From Kiritimatiellales bacterium (GTDB lineage: Bacteria > Verrucomicrobiota > Kiritimatiellia > Kiritimatiellales > Pontiellaceae), in NCBI GenBank assembly GCA_015486775.1, contig WFRA01000271.1:1-5643 (forward strand): a stretch of DNA of 5,643 bases, in the 5' to 3' direction. Shown here piece after piece: positions 1 through 5,291 of the stretch. The translations under genes were made by a program, and so were the position numbers. Each line of letters starts with the position of its first letter. Positions within the stretch are counted from its first letter, which is position 1. The notes under the pieces were generated by a model that ran no database searches, was not told where the DNA came from, and worked only from the letters and a program-made list of their open reading frames with translations.

Positions 1-86
1 GGTCGGGGGGATTGGATTCCCTCCAGGACGGCACCAACGCGCCGATGCGCTTCTACAAGGTGTGGGTGGGGCTGCCACCCGAATAA
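1..86 (+). CDS. C-terminal end of an unidentified protein (5' truncated)
   Basis: An open frame enters from the left edge (first full codon at base 3) and stops at TAA 84-86. The 27 visible residues end in DGTNAPMRFYKVWVGLPPE. The FYKVWVG ending, with alternating aromatic and small hydrophobic residues, looks like the last beta strand of an extracellular beta-sandwich or repeat domain. I recall similar endings on large secreted proteins of Kiritimatiellota/Verrucomicrobiota, but that is memory and not something the fragment proves. The frame is accepted as coding because it is open to the edge and the next gene converges on it 80 bp later, leaving a plausible intergenic gap. The function cannot be told from this much sequence. 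Confidence 0.55.
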   Translation, partial: SGGLDSLQDGTNAPMRFYKVWVGLPPE

Positions 87-120
87 AGCCAGCGGAGAGA
101 TTCTTCCGAGGTTCATGCGT

Positions 121-160
121 AGGTTGACGCGAAGCGAGCCGACAGGCAACCTTCGCTTCG
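121..160. repeat. Interleaved inverted repeats between convergent gene ends
   Basis: Two pairs of complementary segments interlock. AGGTTG (121-126) can pair with CAACCT (147-152), and CGAAGCGA (130-137) can pair with TCGCTTCG (153-160). A small GCC/GGC hairpin (138-140 with 145-147) fits inside the second pair. The element lies in the 79-bp gap between the stop of the left-edge gene and the stop of the convergent phosphatase gene. A bidirectional transcription-end structure is the natural guess, but no T-run follows on either strand, so it is not a canonical intrinsic terminator. Confidence 0.5.
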
Positions 161-165
161 ACCGG

Positions 166-1341
166 TCATCGCGCGGGGGCGAAGGCCATTTCGGCTGCGG
201 TCTCCCCGGTCAGCTTGCGCACCTTCAGGCGCAGGCTTTTTTTGTCGGCCACCCCTTCGATCCAGGCGGCCAGGTCAAGTTGCGGTCCGCCGCCGATTAG
301 CTGGGCATAGGGGAATTCGTCGTTGGCATCAATCTTCGTGATCCGATGTGTGTGACCGGAAACAATAACCTGTACGCCCCATTCCACTAGCACATCGTGC
401 CAGAGATCGCGACTGCGCTTGCTGAAATGGTCGAACGAATAGACCGTCTCCTCGTCAGTCCAGCGCAGGGGAATGTGGCAAAAAACAACGCGGTACGGAG
501 CGTCTTGGAACGCGGGATTTTTAATCACCTCCTTCCTGAGCCACTCCGCCTGCTCGCGTCGTAGTGCTTCGGAAGCAACACGTCCCTTGAAGCTGGGATG
601 GTCGTCGGCCTTGTCCTCGCCGGTATCGAGCACCACAGCGGCCAGCGGCCCGCTACGGAACGCATAGAAGGGGCGGCCGGAAGGAGTGGCGATATAATCT
701 GGAACACGGAAGCCATAGGTGCCGCGCGCATCGTGGTTGCCCCACGAAAAAGCCAGCGGACGCTGTGCCGTAAAATCCGTTCCGCCGGGACTGAGTAGCG
801 TCGAGGGGATCGCCGCTTCCTCCCGCCACTTGTTTTGGTCGGCGTCGCCATTCCAGACCAGAAAATCCGCCGCCGGGGTCTTCCGGTCTAGCTCCCTCAG
901 GGTATCGCTGAAATCGTGCGTATCGTTCCAAACCACGAAGCGCGTCGAAGAAGCCGAAGGATCCAAAGTTTGGAACTCGCGCCAGCCGCTTTCGATCCGC
1001 TGCTTTTCACCCTCCATCGATTCCGTCACCGCCCGGTAGCGGTAGGTCGTGCCGGGTTCTAGCCCATCCAACCGCACCCGCAGTACCTTGTCGCCCTGCG
1101 GCACAAGCCCCCAGCCATCGCGAGCAAAGCGGCGGACACCCGACCCGTCCTCCAACTCGATCCATCCTCTGCACAGGCGCGTGACCGACCAGCCAAACTC
1201 TATCCCGTCGCTGCGCGGCGCCATCGCCACCGGCGGACTCGCCACCAGCTCCCCGTTCGGTGTCTCTTCCCCGCGAGCCACGCCACACACCGCCAAACTT
1301 CCAATGGCCGTCCCCAAAAATTCCCGTCGTTTAGCTTCCAT
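166..1341 (-). CDS. Tat-exported calcineurin-like metallophosphatase
   Basis: A 391-residue protein of the calcineurin-like metallophosphoesterase superfamily, probably hydrolysing phosphomonoesters or diesters outside the cytoplasm; the substrate is unknown. The N-terminus carries a twin-arginine signal (KRREFLG, residues 4-10) followed by a hydrophobic stretch to about residue 22. Residues about 37-127 look like a fibronectin-III/purple-acid-phosphatase-like beta domain (LDGLEPGTTYRYRAVT near 91-106). The catalytic domain shows the metal-binding blocks in order: DTH (140-142), GD (165-166), GNHD (201-204), a lone histidine in FCHIP (H289) and GHTH (329-332), so it should be active. The open frame extends 80 residues further upstream, but the ATG at 1341 places the Tat motif at the N-terminus and is preceded by GGGAG at good spacing. 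It overlaps the stop of the upstream gene by one base (TAATG), implying translational coupling. Family assignment is firm; the substrate is not. Confidence 0.9.
   Translation of the reverse strand: MEAKRREFLGTAIGSLAVCGVARGEETPNGELVASPPVAMAPRSDGIEFGWSVTRLCRGWIELEDGSGVRRFARDGWGLVPQGDKVLRVRLDGLEPGTTYRYRAVTESMEGEKQRIESGWREFQTLDPSASSTRFVVWNDTHDFSDTLRELDRKTPAADFLVWNGDADQNKWREEAAIPSTLLSPGGTDFTAQRPLAFSWGNHDARGTYGFRVPDYIATPSGRPFYAFRSGPLAAVVLDTGEDKADDHPSFKGRVASEALRREQAEWLRKEVIKNPAFQDAPYRVVFCHIPLRWTDEETVYSFDHFSKRSRDLWHDVLVEWGVQVIVSGHTHRITKIDANDEFPYAQLIGGGPQLDLAAWIEGVADKKSLRLKVRKLTGETAAEMAFAPAR
961..975. repeat. Palindrome copy 1 (ATCCAAAGTTTGGAA)
   Basis: Six-base arms around a three-base centre, with one end mismatch. 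It lies inside the phosphatase coding sequence, in the linker between the N-terminal beta domain and the catalytic domain (residues FQTLD). Confidence 0.6.
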
Positions 1342-2057
1342 TATTCTTCTCCCTGAGTTTTTAGCGCTGCGAGCATGTCGTCGAGCCACTGGAGCTTTTT
1401 GGTTTGGAGCATGGGGCTGGGGTGGGCGTTGAGCAGCGGGTGGACATCGGAGGGAACGGTGCAGGTGGGTTCGGTTTCGAGCCGGGCCATGCACTGTGTG
1501 GCGAGCGGGATTAGCCCGGTGTCCTGCCCCCACCCGAGCATGATCGGTACCGGGGTTTTGCGTCTGAGCGAATGGGCGCACTCTTCGGCGCGCTCGGGGC
1601 AGAAGATGGAGTGGGTGTGGCCACCCATGATTTCGGTGAGCGCCTCGACCCGCTGGATAAAACTTCCAGACTTTGGATCGCGCAGGTCGGAGAGGTTGAG
1701 CACACGAACGTGGTTCCAGCCCTTGGAAACCGCGATGCGCATGATCTGGTACTGCGTGTTGTCGGGCTGGGTGAGCACCAGCTCCTTGCGCATGGAGCTT
1801 CCAGCCCTTGGATATTCGATCTCCTCGTCGATGTGGTAGATCTCCTTGGGGTGCGACGACCCCGGGTTCATCATCACCACCACCGCGTCCGGAACCATCA
1901 GCGAAATCTCCGAGGGGTTGTCCTGCGCAATGGCACCGTCGACAATTTCCAGGACGCTACGGCAATTGGCCCGCCCGCCGTCCATCATGACCAGTTCGTA
2001 GAAATGCCCGTAGCAGGCAAACCGTTTTTTCAACTCCGCCGCATAAATGAAATCCAT
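1341..2057 (-). CDS. DUF1643-like protein
   Basis: A cytoplasmic-looking protein of 238 residues with no signal peptide or membrane segment. It matches the pattern I know for DUF1643, a family without established function: a hydrophobic strand followed by MNPGSS (residues 63-68; the family norm is an NPS motif), a VRVLNLSDLRD block (118-127), a GWG element (175-177) and a late HP motif (S203-DVHP-L). The open frame can be read from a TTG at 2069, but the ATG at 2057 is chosen because GGAG lies six bases ahead of it and would itself be inside the longer version. Its TAA stop overlaps the start of the exported phosphatase gene, so the two likely form an operon. Three copies of a short TCCA-N5-TGGA palindrome lie within its coding sequence. 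Family call moderate; role unknown. Confidence 0.72.
   Translation of the reverse strand: MDFIYAAELKKRFACYGHFYELVMMDGGRANCRSVLEIVDGAIAQDNPSEISLMVPDAVVVMMNPGSSHPKEIYHIDEEIEYPRAGSSMRKELVLTQPDNTQYQIMRIAVSKGWNHVRVLNLSDLRDPKSGSFIQRVEALTEIMGGHTHSIFCPERAEECAHSLRRKTPVPIMLGWGQDTGLIPLATQCMARLETEPTCTVPSDVHPLLNAHPSPMLQTKKLQWLDDMLAALKTQGEE
1664..1678. repeat. Palindrome copy 2 (TTCCAGACTTTGGAT)
   Basis: Inside the DUF1643-like gene. It shares the TCCA-N5-TGGA core and the ACT centre that copy 1 shows when read on the minus strand. Confidence 0.6.
1714..1728. repeat. Palindrome copy 3 (TTCCAGCCCTTGGAA)
   Basis: Inside the DUF1643-like gene, 50 bases after copy 2. It has the CCC centre seen in the perfect copy within queA and differs from that copy by one base. 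Confidence 0.6.
1799..1813. repeat. Palindrome copy 4 (TTCCAGCCCTTGGAT)
   Basis: Inside the DUF1643-like gene, 85 bases after copy 3 and different from it only in the last base. Confidence 0.6.
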
Positions 2058-2063
2058 GTTTCG

Positions 2064-2067
2064 CTCC
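2064..2067 (-). promoter_or_regulatory. Shine-Dalgarno GGAG of the DUF1643-like gene
   Basis: On the minus strand GGAG is followed by CGAAAC and then ATG (2057), a six-base spacing. This is what decides for the ATG over the TTG four codons upstream. Confidence 0.75.
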
Positions 2068-2084
2068 AAATGGAATGGCCGAAT

Positions 2085-2114
2085 ATTTTAGACTTTCGGG
2101 AACGGGAAAAACAA
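2085..2114 (-). promoter_or_regulatory. Possible sigma70-type promoter for the DUF1643/phosphatase pair
   Basis: On the minus strand TAAAAT (2090-2085) is a 5/6 match to the -10 consensus. TTGTTT (2114-2109) lies 18 bases upstream and matches only TTG of the -35 box. Transcription would begin near 2078, leaving a leader of about 20 bases. I found no equally good promoter in the plus direction for the divergent CvpA-family gene within the 92-bp gap. Confidence 0.35.
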
Positions 2115-2149
2115 ACTATCTTTCGCATATATGGCTCAGCGAGGTTTCT

Positions 2150-3136
2150 ATGCATATTGCGATTGATGTTGTTGCGGGTATCTTCCTGCTGTTCGCCTTT
2201 TTGTCCGGCTGGTACAAAGGCTTCCTGCTTTCGTTGCTCAGCGTGGCTCGGGTAGTCTTGGCCTACGGCGCGGCCTATTTTGCGGGGCGCTATCTGGGCA
2301 ACTGGATCGGTGTGGCGGCCTACCGCCCGCGCATCGTCACCATTCCGGCCACGGCGGGCATGGCCTTTGTTACGGTATTTTTCGTCTTCCACCTCGCCAT
2401 GCAGTGGATCAGGGAAAGGCACGCCATGAAGGTGGAGGAGGAAAACCACCGGCGGCCATTCATTAGCCACCTCGCCGGCGCTGGCATCAGCCTAGCGGTC
2501 GGCCTTCCCTCCGTGCTGCTCTTTTTCTGGCTGGCCGAACTCTTTTTGGTGGGCGTGGCGAACACCGCCATCCCCGGCTTGGCCGAATCGCATGTGGGTC
2601 GGCTCACCCAGCGAGCCGTTTACCGCGTCGCCCGCGCCTCGGTTTCCAAGGAGATCGACGAACAGCAGGCGGATGCCCTAGCCAGCTCCATCGCCAATCC
2701 GGCGGAGAGCATGAAGATCCTAGGACGGGTGCTCTCCGCCTACTCGATCGAAAACCTCCGCAACGACCAGTGGGTGCTGACCGACCTGCTCAGCGGCAAC
2801 CCGAACATCATTAAAAAGAATGTCGCCATCCAGCGGGTACTGGCCGACCGCGCCACCCTCGAAAATCTGCGCGACCTAGGCCTGCTTTCCGGTAACGAGA
2901 CCAAGACCGGCCTCTACGAAAAGCTGGCGGCTTGGGGAAAGAACGACAAGATCCGGAAGAGCTTCTACAACCTCAAAGATCGCGACCTGCTCCGAGCCGA
3001 CAAGCTCTCCCTGCTGCTTCGCGACCCCGACTTCGACGTCATCCTCGGGGAGATCGTCAAGCCTACTCCTCCTCCTCCGGCGGCAGGATCCCCTCCGCCA
3101 CCAGCTGGTCGTCCATCTCCTGCGTCAACGGAATAG
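2150..3136 (+). CDS. CvpA-family membrane protein with proline-rich tail
   Basis: A 328-residue inner-membrane protein. The first half fits the CvpA family (named for colicin V production; general role in envelope homeostasis, mechanism unclear): an IDVVAGIFLLFAFLSGWYKG opening (residues 5-24), then hydrophobic segments at about 27-49, 66-86 and 110-137, including a Gly-rich AGAGISLAVGLPSVLLFF stretch. Residues about 150-304 form a charged, probably helical, soluble domain beyond the usual CvpA core. Residues 305-328 are a Pro/Ala/Ser tail with two PPPP runs. The start at 2150 has GAGG five bases upstream and puts the first membrane segment at the N-terminus; the longer version from 2075 adds 25 non-hydrophobic residues. 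The last 74 bases overlap the 3' end of the opposing gene, and the proline tail is encoded entirely there. It lacks a visible partner gene. Confidence 0.78.
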   Translation: MHIAIDVVAGIFLLFAFLSGWYKGFLLSLLSVARVVLAYGAAYFAGRYLGNWIGVAAYRPRIVTIPATAGMAFVTVFFVFHLAMQWIRERHAMKVEEENHRRPFISHLAGAGISLAVGLPSVLLFFWLAELFLVGVANTAIPGLAESHVGRLTQRAVYRVARASVSKEIDEQQADALASSIANPAESMKILGRVLSAYSIENLRNDQWVLTDLLSGNPNIIKKNVAIQRVLADRATLENLRDLGLLSGNETKTGLYEKLAAWGKNDKIRKSFYNLKDRDLLRADKLSLLLRDPDFDVILGEIVKPTPPPPAAGSPPPPAGRPSPASTE

Positions 3137-3761
3137 GTAGCGGCGGCATTCCCGAGCGGATCACCTCCATCTGGTAGTTTTGCAGATTGGCGCGAACCTC
3201 CTCGCGGCGGCGGCGTTGCTCTTCCGGCGAGAGCTTGGGCTCGGGGGGCTTCTCCACCTTCTTCGGCGGCGGTTTGCGGCGGAACCCGCTGCCAAACTTC
3301 CGCCGGGGCGGGGGTGTCTTCTTCGGCGGTGCCTTGCTGGCAATCGGCTTGGTCAGTTCAAAAACCACCGGCACCCCGTCGCGCTGCAACGTGGCCTTCG
3401 AATCGTCCAGATCGATGTCGAGCAACCGCATGCCCAGATAGCTTTCGCCCACCATGAGGATGATGCTTTTGGGATCGCCCGGCCCCGCCTTCTTGTTCTG
3501 GAACCCGGCGCGGATATCGCCGTTCTCGCTTTCAAGCAGAAAGCAGAGGCGCAGCTCCTTGGCCGCGGCCTCCGCCGCGGCGGCTTCCTGGGCGGACTTT
3601 GCCTCCTCCTGACTAACCACCAGAGGGTCGGCACCAAACGGAGAGCGGTCGAGGATCACCTCGTAGCGCTCCGCCTTGTATTCCGTCTCCGCAAAGCAGA
3701 TCCCGGATACCGCCACAGCCAGCGCCGCAAACCAAATTGTTCTCTCATTTGTTCCTGCCAT
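3063..3761 (-). CDS. Secreted protein with GspC/PilP-like core and basic proline-rich C-half
   Basis: A 232-residue exported protein I cannot assign firmly. Residues 1-24 are a Sec-type signal peptide (hydrophobic core IWFAALAVAVSGICFA, cleavage likely after CFA); the cysteine is not in a lipobox. Residues about 30-136 hold YEVILDRSPFGADP, an Ala-rich helix (53-67), LRLCFLLES, then SIILMVGESYLGMRLLDIDLDD and a closing VPVVFEL strand. This arrangement resembles the periplasmic homology region of GspC/PilP-type secretion and pilus proteins (vGd...L..I..d.v.L..dG...L); that link is inference only. Residues 137-175 are rich in Lys, Arg and Pro, then comes a charged helix (about 178-200) and a tail ending EEEE. 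The start at 3761 is preceded by AGGGA and a good promoter; a longer frame from 3965 would bury the signal peptide. Its 3' end overlaps the CvpA-family gene on the opposite strand. Confidence 0.75.
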   Translation of the reverse strand: MAGTNERTIWFAALAVAVSGICFAETEYKAERYEVILDRSPFGADPLVVSQEEAKSAQEAAAAEAAAKELRLCFLLESENGDIRAGFQNKKAGPGDPKSIILMVGESYLGMRLLDIDLDDSKATLQRDGVPVVFELTKPIASKAPPKKTPPPRRKFGSGFRRKPPPKKVEKPPEPKLSPEEQRRRREEVRANLQNYQMEVIRSGMPPLPIPLTQEMDDQLVAEGILPPEEEE

Positions 3762-3788
3762 TGCAAATCCCTTTTCCAAACTGCGGAA

Positions 3789-3817
3789 ATAATGTGTCTT
3801 CAAAGCCCGTTCGTCAA
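3789..3817 (-). promoter_or_regulatory. Sigma70-type promoter of the secreted-protein gene
   Basis: On the minus strand TTGACG (3817-3812, 5/6 to consensus) and CATTAT (3794-3789, 4/6) are separated by exactly 17 bases. Transcription would begin near 3782, about 20 bases before the start codon at 3761, leaving room for the AGGGA ribosome-binding site. No comparable promoter is visible for the divergent queA in the rest of the 176-bp gap (3762-3937). Confidence 0.6.
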
Positions 3818-3830
3818 GCGCAACCCCGCC

Positions 3831-3845
3831 TTCCAACCCCTGGAA
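3831..3845. repeat. Palindrome copy 5 (TTCCAACCCCTGGAA)
   Basis: The only exact-core copy in an intergenic region, upstream of the -35 box of the secreted-protein gene and about 95 bp before queA. Two looser relatives lie nearby: TTCCAAACTGCGGAA at 3774-3788, just downstream of that promoter, and TTCCGGCCTTTGGAA at 3912-3926, just before queA. Confidence 0.55.
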
Positions 3846-3937
3846 AAGAACGGCGGCGCCCCCGCGATAGTGTTGCGTTTCGCCTTTTAATCCCGTCCGG
3901 CTTCCGTATGGTTCCGGCCTTTGGAAAAAACGATGCC

Positions 3938-4972
3938 ATGAAAACCGACCTATTCGACTATCCACTGCCCCCCGAACTCATCGCCCAGCATCCGGCCGCG
4001 CGGCGCGACCAAGCGCGCATGCTGGTGCTGCACCGCGCCTCCGGCGAGATCGAACACCGGACTATCGCCGACATCGCCGACTACCTCCGCGCCCCCGATA
4101 TTCTGGTGCTCAACAACACCAAGGTCATTCCCGCCCGCGTCTTTGGCCACAAGGTCGCCTCCGGCGGAAAAGTCGAGCTACTCCTGCTCGAAGAGACCGC
4201 CCCCGGCACCTGGAAAGCACTAATGAAAAGCTCGCGCCGCCCCAAGCCCGGCGACTCGCTCCTCCTCTGCTCCGGCAAAGCAACCGCCACGATGCTCGAA
4301 GACAACGGCCAGGGCGAGGCGCTACTAAAAATCGAATCCGCCCGCCCGCTGATGGAAATCCTCGACGAAGAGGGCGTTCCTCCCCTGCCACCCTACATTT
4401 CACGCAAGGCGCAGACCCGCGAGCAGATCGATGCCGACCGCGAGCGCTACCAAACCGTCTACGCCACCGAGCCCGGCGCGGCCGCCGCCCCCACCGCCGG
4501 CCTGCACTTCACTCCGGAACTTCTCCAAGCATTGGAAGCCCAAGGGATCGGAAAGGCCGAGCTGACCCTGCACGTCGGCCTCGGCACCTTTCGCCCCGTC
4601 TCGGCGGAAAGCATCGCCGACCACCAGATGCACCACGAGCACTACGCCGTGTCCGAAAAATCCGCGCAGGCCATCCGCCGCGCCCGCGAAGCGGGCGGTC
4701 GCGCCGTGGCCGTCGGCTCCACCAGCGTCCGGACCTTGGAAAGCCTTCCAACCCTTGGAAAGGCGGAAGGCTCCACCAACATATTCATCTACCCGCCCCA
4801 CGCCTTCCGGCACACCGACGCCATCCTGACCAACTTTCACCTGCCCAAATCCACCCTGCTCATGATGATGTCTGCCTTCGCCGGCCGCGAGCAGATGCTC
4901 CACGCCTACCGCATCGCCGTGCAGGAAAAATACCGCTTCTTCAGCTACGGCGACTGCATGCTCATCCTGTAG
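3938..4972 (+). CDS. queA: S-adenosylmethionine:tRNA ribosyltransferase-isomerase
   Basis: QueA transfers and isomerises the ribosyl moiety of S-adenosylmethionine onto 7-aminomethyl-7-deazaguanine at the wobble position of tRNAs with GUN anticodons, giving epoxyqueuosine, the penultimate step of queuosine synthesis. The 344-residue length is normal for the family (about 340-356). Signature blocks appear in order: DYPLPPELIAQHPA (7-20), LNNTKVIPARV (58-68), EGVPPLPPYI (145-154), ERYQTVYA (169-176), APTAGLHFT (184-192), HVGLGTFRPV (212-221), HHEHY (232-236), STSVRTLES (261-269), TNFHLPKSTLLMMMSAFAG (298-316) and YRFFSYGDCML (332-342). Small departures from the commonest sequence are STSV for TTSV and YGDC for YGDA. 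The start matches the family N-terminus, although the Shine-Dalgarno is weak (GGA 12 bases upstream). No other queuosine gene is adjacent. Confidence 0.97.
   Translation: MKTDLFDYPLPPELIAQHPAARRDQARMLVLHRASGEIEHRTIADIADYLRAPDILVLNNTKVIPARVFGHKVASGGKVELLLLEETAPGTWKALMKSSRRPKPGDSLLLCSGKATATMLEDNGQGEALLKIESARPLMEILDEEGVPPLPPYISRKAQTREQIDADRERYQTVYATEPGAAAAPTAGLHFTPELLQALEAQGIGKAELTLHVGLGTFRPVSAESIADHQMHHEHYAVSEKSAQAIRRAREAGGRAVAVGSTSVRTLESLPTLGKAEGSTNIFIYPPHAFRHTDAILTNFHLPKSTLLMMMSAFAGREQMLHAYRIAVQEKYRFFSYGDCMLIL
4523..4537. repeat. Palindrome copy 6 (CTCCAAGCATTGGAA)
   Basis: Inside queA, encoding LLQALE. Since this is an ordinary helix sequence for the family, the match could be chance. Confidence 0.4.
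4736..4760. repeat. Palindrome copy 7 with a third arm (perfect TTCCAACCCTTGGAA)
   Basis: Bases 4746-4760 form a perfect inverted repeat with six-base arms and a CCC loop. An additional TTGGAA at 4736-4741 can pair with the same central arm across AGCC, so two hairpins compete for one arm. It encodes part of the LESLPTLGKA segment of QueA, in the variable stretch between the conserved STSVRTLES block and the FIYPP strand. Confidence 0.65.
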
Positions 4973-5007
4973 CCCCACGTTAGTTCCTTCCGTTCTTACT
5001 TCTCACC

Positions 5008-5055
5008 ATTTGAAACGGCCTGCGGCCTATTTGAACCGTGCTTTCAGCACTATTT
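5008..5055 (+). repeat. Two tandem hairpin units with a shared ATTTGAAMC leader
   Basis: Unit one is ATTTGAAAC (5008-5016) followed by the stem GGCC-TGC-GGCC (5017-5027). Unit two is ATTTGAACC (5029-5037) followed by the stem GTGCT-TTC-AGCAC (5038-5050). A third ATTT (5052-5055) begins a decayed or partial unit. The leader is conserved while the stem sequences differ but keep their pairing, and each unit is 21-23 bases long. Confidence 0.5.
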
Positions 5056-5155
5056 ACATCCGCAAATTATCCGTCGTTTCACTCGGGCGTGCCGAAAATT
5101 ATACTTTGCGGCGTTCCTAAACAAACGACGTCTGTCGCAACATTAACCCAATGAA

Positions 5156-5267
5156 GAGTTAAGAATGCAGAATGAAGAATGGTGGAACTCAGGCGGCGTT
5201 GGCCTTTTCCCGATAGAGGCTGCCGCAGGCCGACCATTCTTAATTCTGAAATCTTCATTCTTAATTC
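5156..5267. repeat. Imperfect inverted repeat of TTAAGAATG-type words
   Basis: The left arm (5156-5183) reads GAGTTAAGAATG, then CAGAATGAAGAATGGT. The right arm (5233-5267), reverse complemented, reads GAATTAAGAATG, seven extra bases, then CAGAATTAAGAATGGT. Apart from the seven-base indel the arms differ at about three positions. They enclose 49 GC-richer bases (5184-5232). The structure resembles a small non-autonomous palindromic element or dispersed repeat; no transposase is present and no target duplication is evident. Confidence 0.6.
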
Positions 5268-5291
5268 ACTGCTGCGTAGCCGCGTTAGACC

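Larger units (their letters stand above)
4973..5291. other. Gene-free stretch downstream of queA
   Basis: About 320 bases with no credible gene: the one frame longer than 60 codons that starts here on the plus strand (5179-5394) crosses the inverted repeat and runs antisense to the gene at the right edge. It holds two tandem hairpins (5008-5055), an inverted pair CGTCGTTT (5072-5079) with AAACGACG (5123-5130), and a larger inverted repeat (5156-5267). No intrinsic terminator with a T-run is seen after queA. Confidence 0.6.

Noticed and set aside
166..1581. A 471-residue version of the phosphatase starting at 1581.
   Set aside because: The extra 80 residues overlap the DUF1643-like gene in another frame, are low-complexity His/Arg/Pro sequence, and would place the Tat signal internally.
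1572..2255. A 227-codon plus-strand frame opposite the DUF1643-like gene.
   Set aside because: It crosses the divergent intergenic region and the start of the CvpA-family gene, and its sequence has no domain features, unlike the minus-strand protein.
3773..3800. The cysteine in the signal peptide of the secreted protein (VSGIC) as a lipoprotein attachment site.
   Set aside because: The residue before Cys is Ile, which does not fit the lipobox, and a CFA cleavage site follows directly.
3180..3890. A 236-codon plus-strand frame opposite the secreted-protein gene.
   Set aside because: It is a Leu/Arg/Gly-rich antisense shadow that also covers the promoter region, while the minus-strand protein has a signal peptide, ribosome-binding site and promoter.
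4400..4978. A 192-codon open frame on the minus strand opposite queA.
   Set aside because: It is a Gly/Val/His-rich shadow typical of the antisense of GC-rich coding sequence, with no recognisable motifs, and queA is unambiguous on the other strand.
5097..5102. ATTATA on the plus strand, giving a TATAAT -10 box on the minus strand.
   Set aside because: No good -35 box lies upstream, and transcription would run antisense into queA with no gene to serve.
5284..5290. GTCTAAC on the minus strand one base after the stop of the right-edge gene, matching the integron attC core box (GCGTTAGAC on the plus strand), suggesting a gene cassette.
   Set aside because: It is a single seven-base degenerate match. 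No partner GTTRRRY box lies within about 150 bp on the minus strand (the nearest, GTTAATG, mismatches), and the inverted repeat at 5156-5267 does not extend to pair with it. No integrase is visible.
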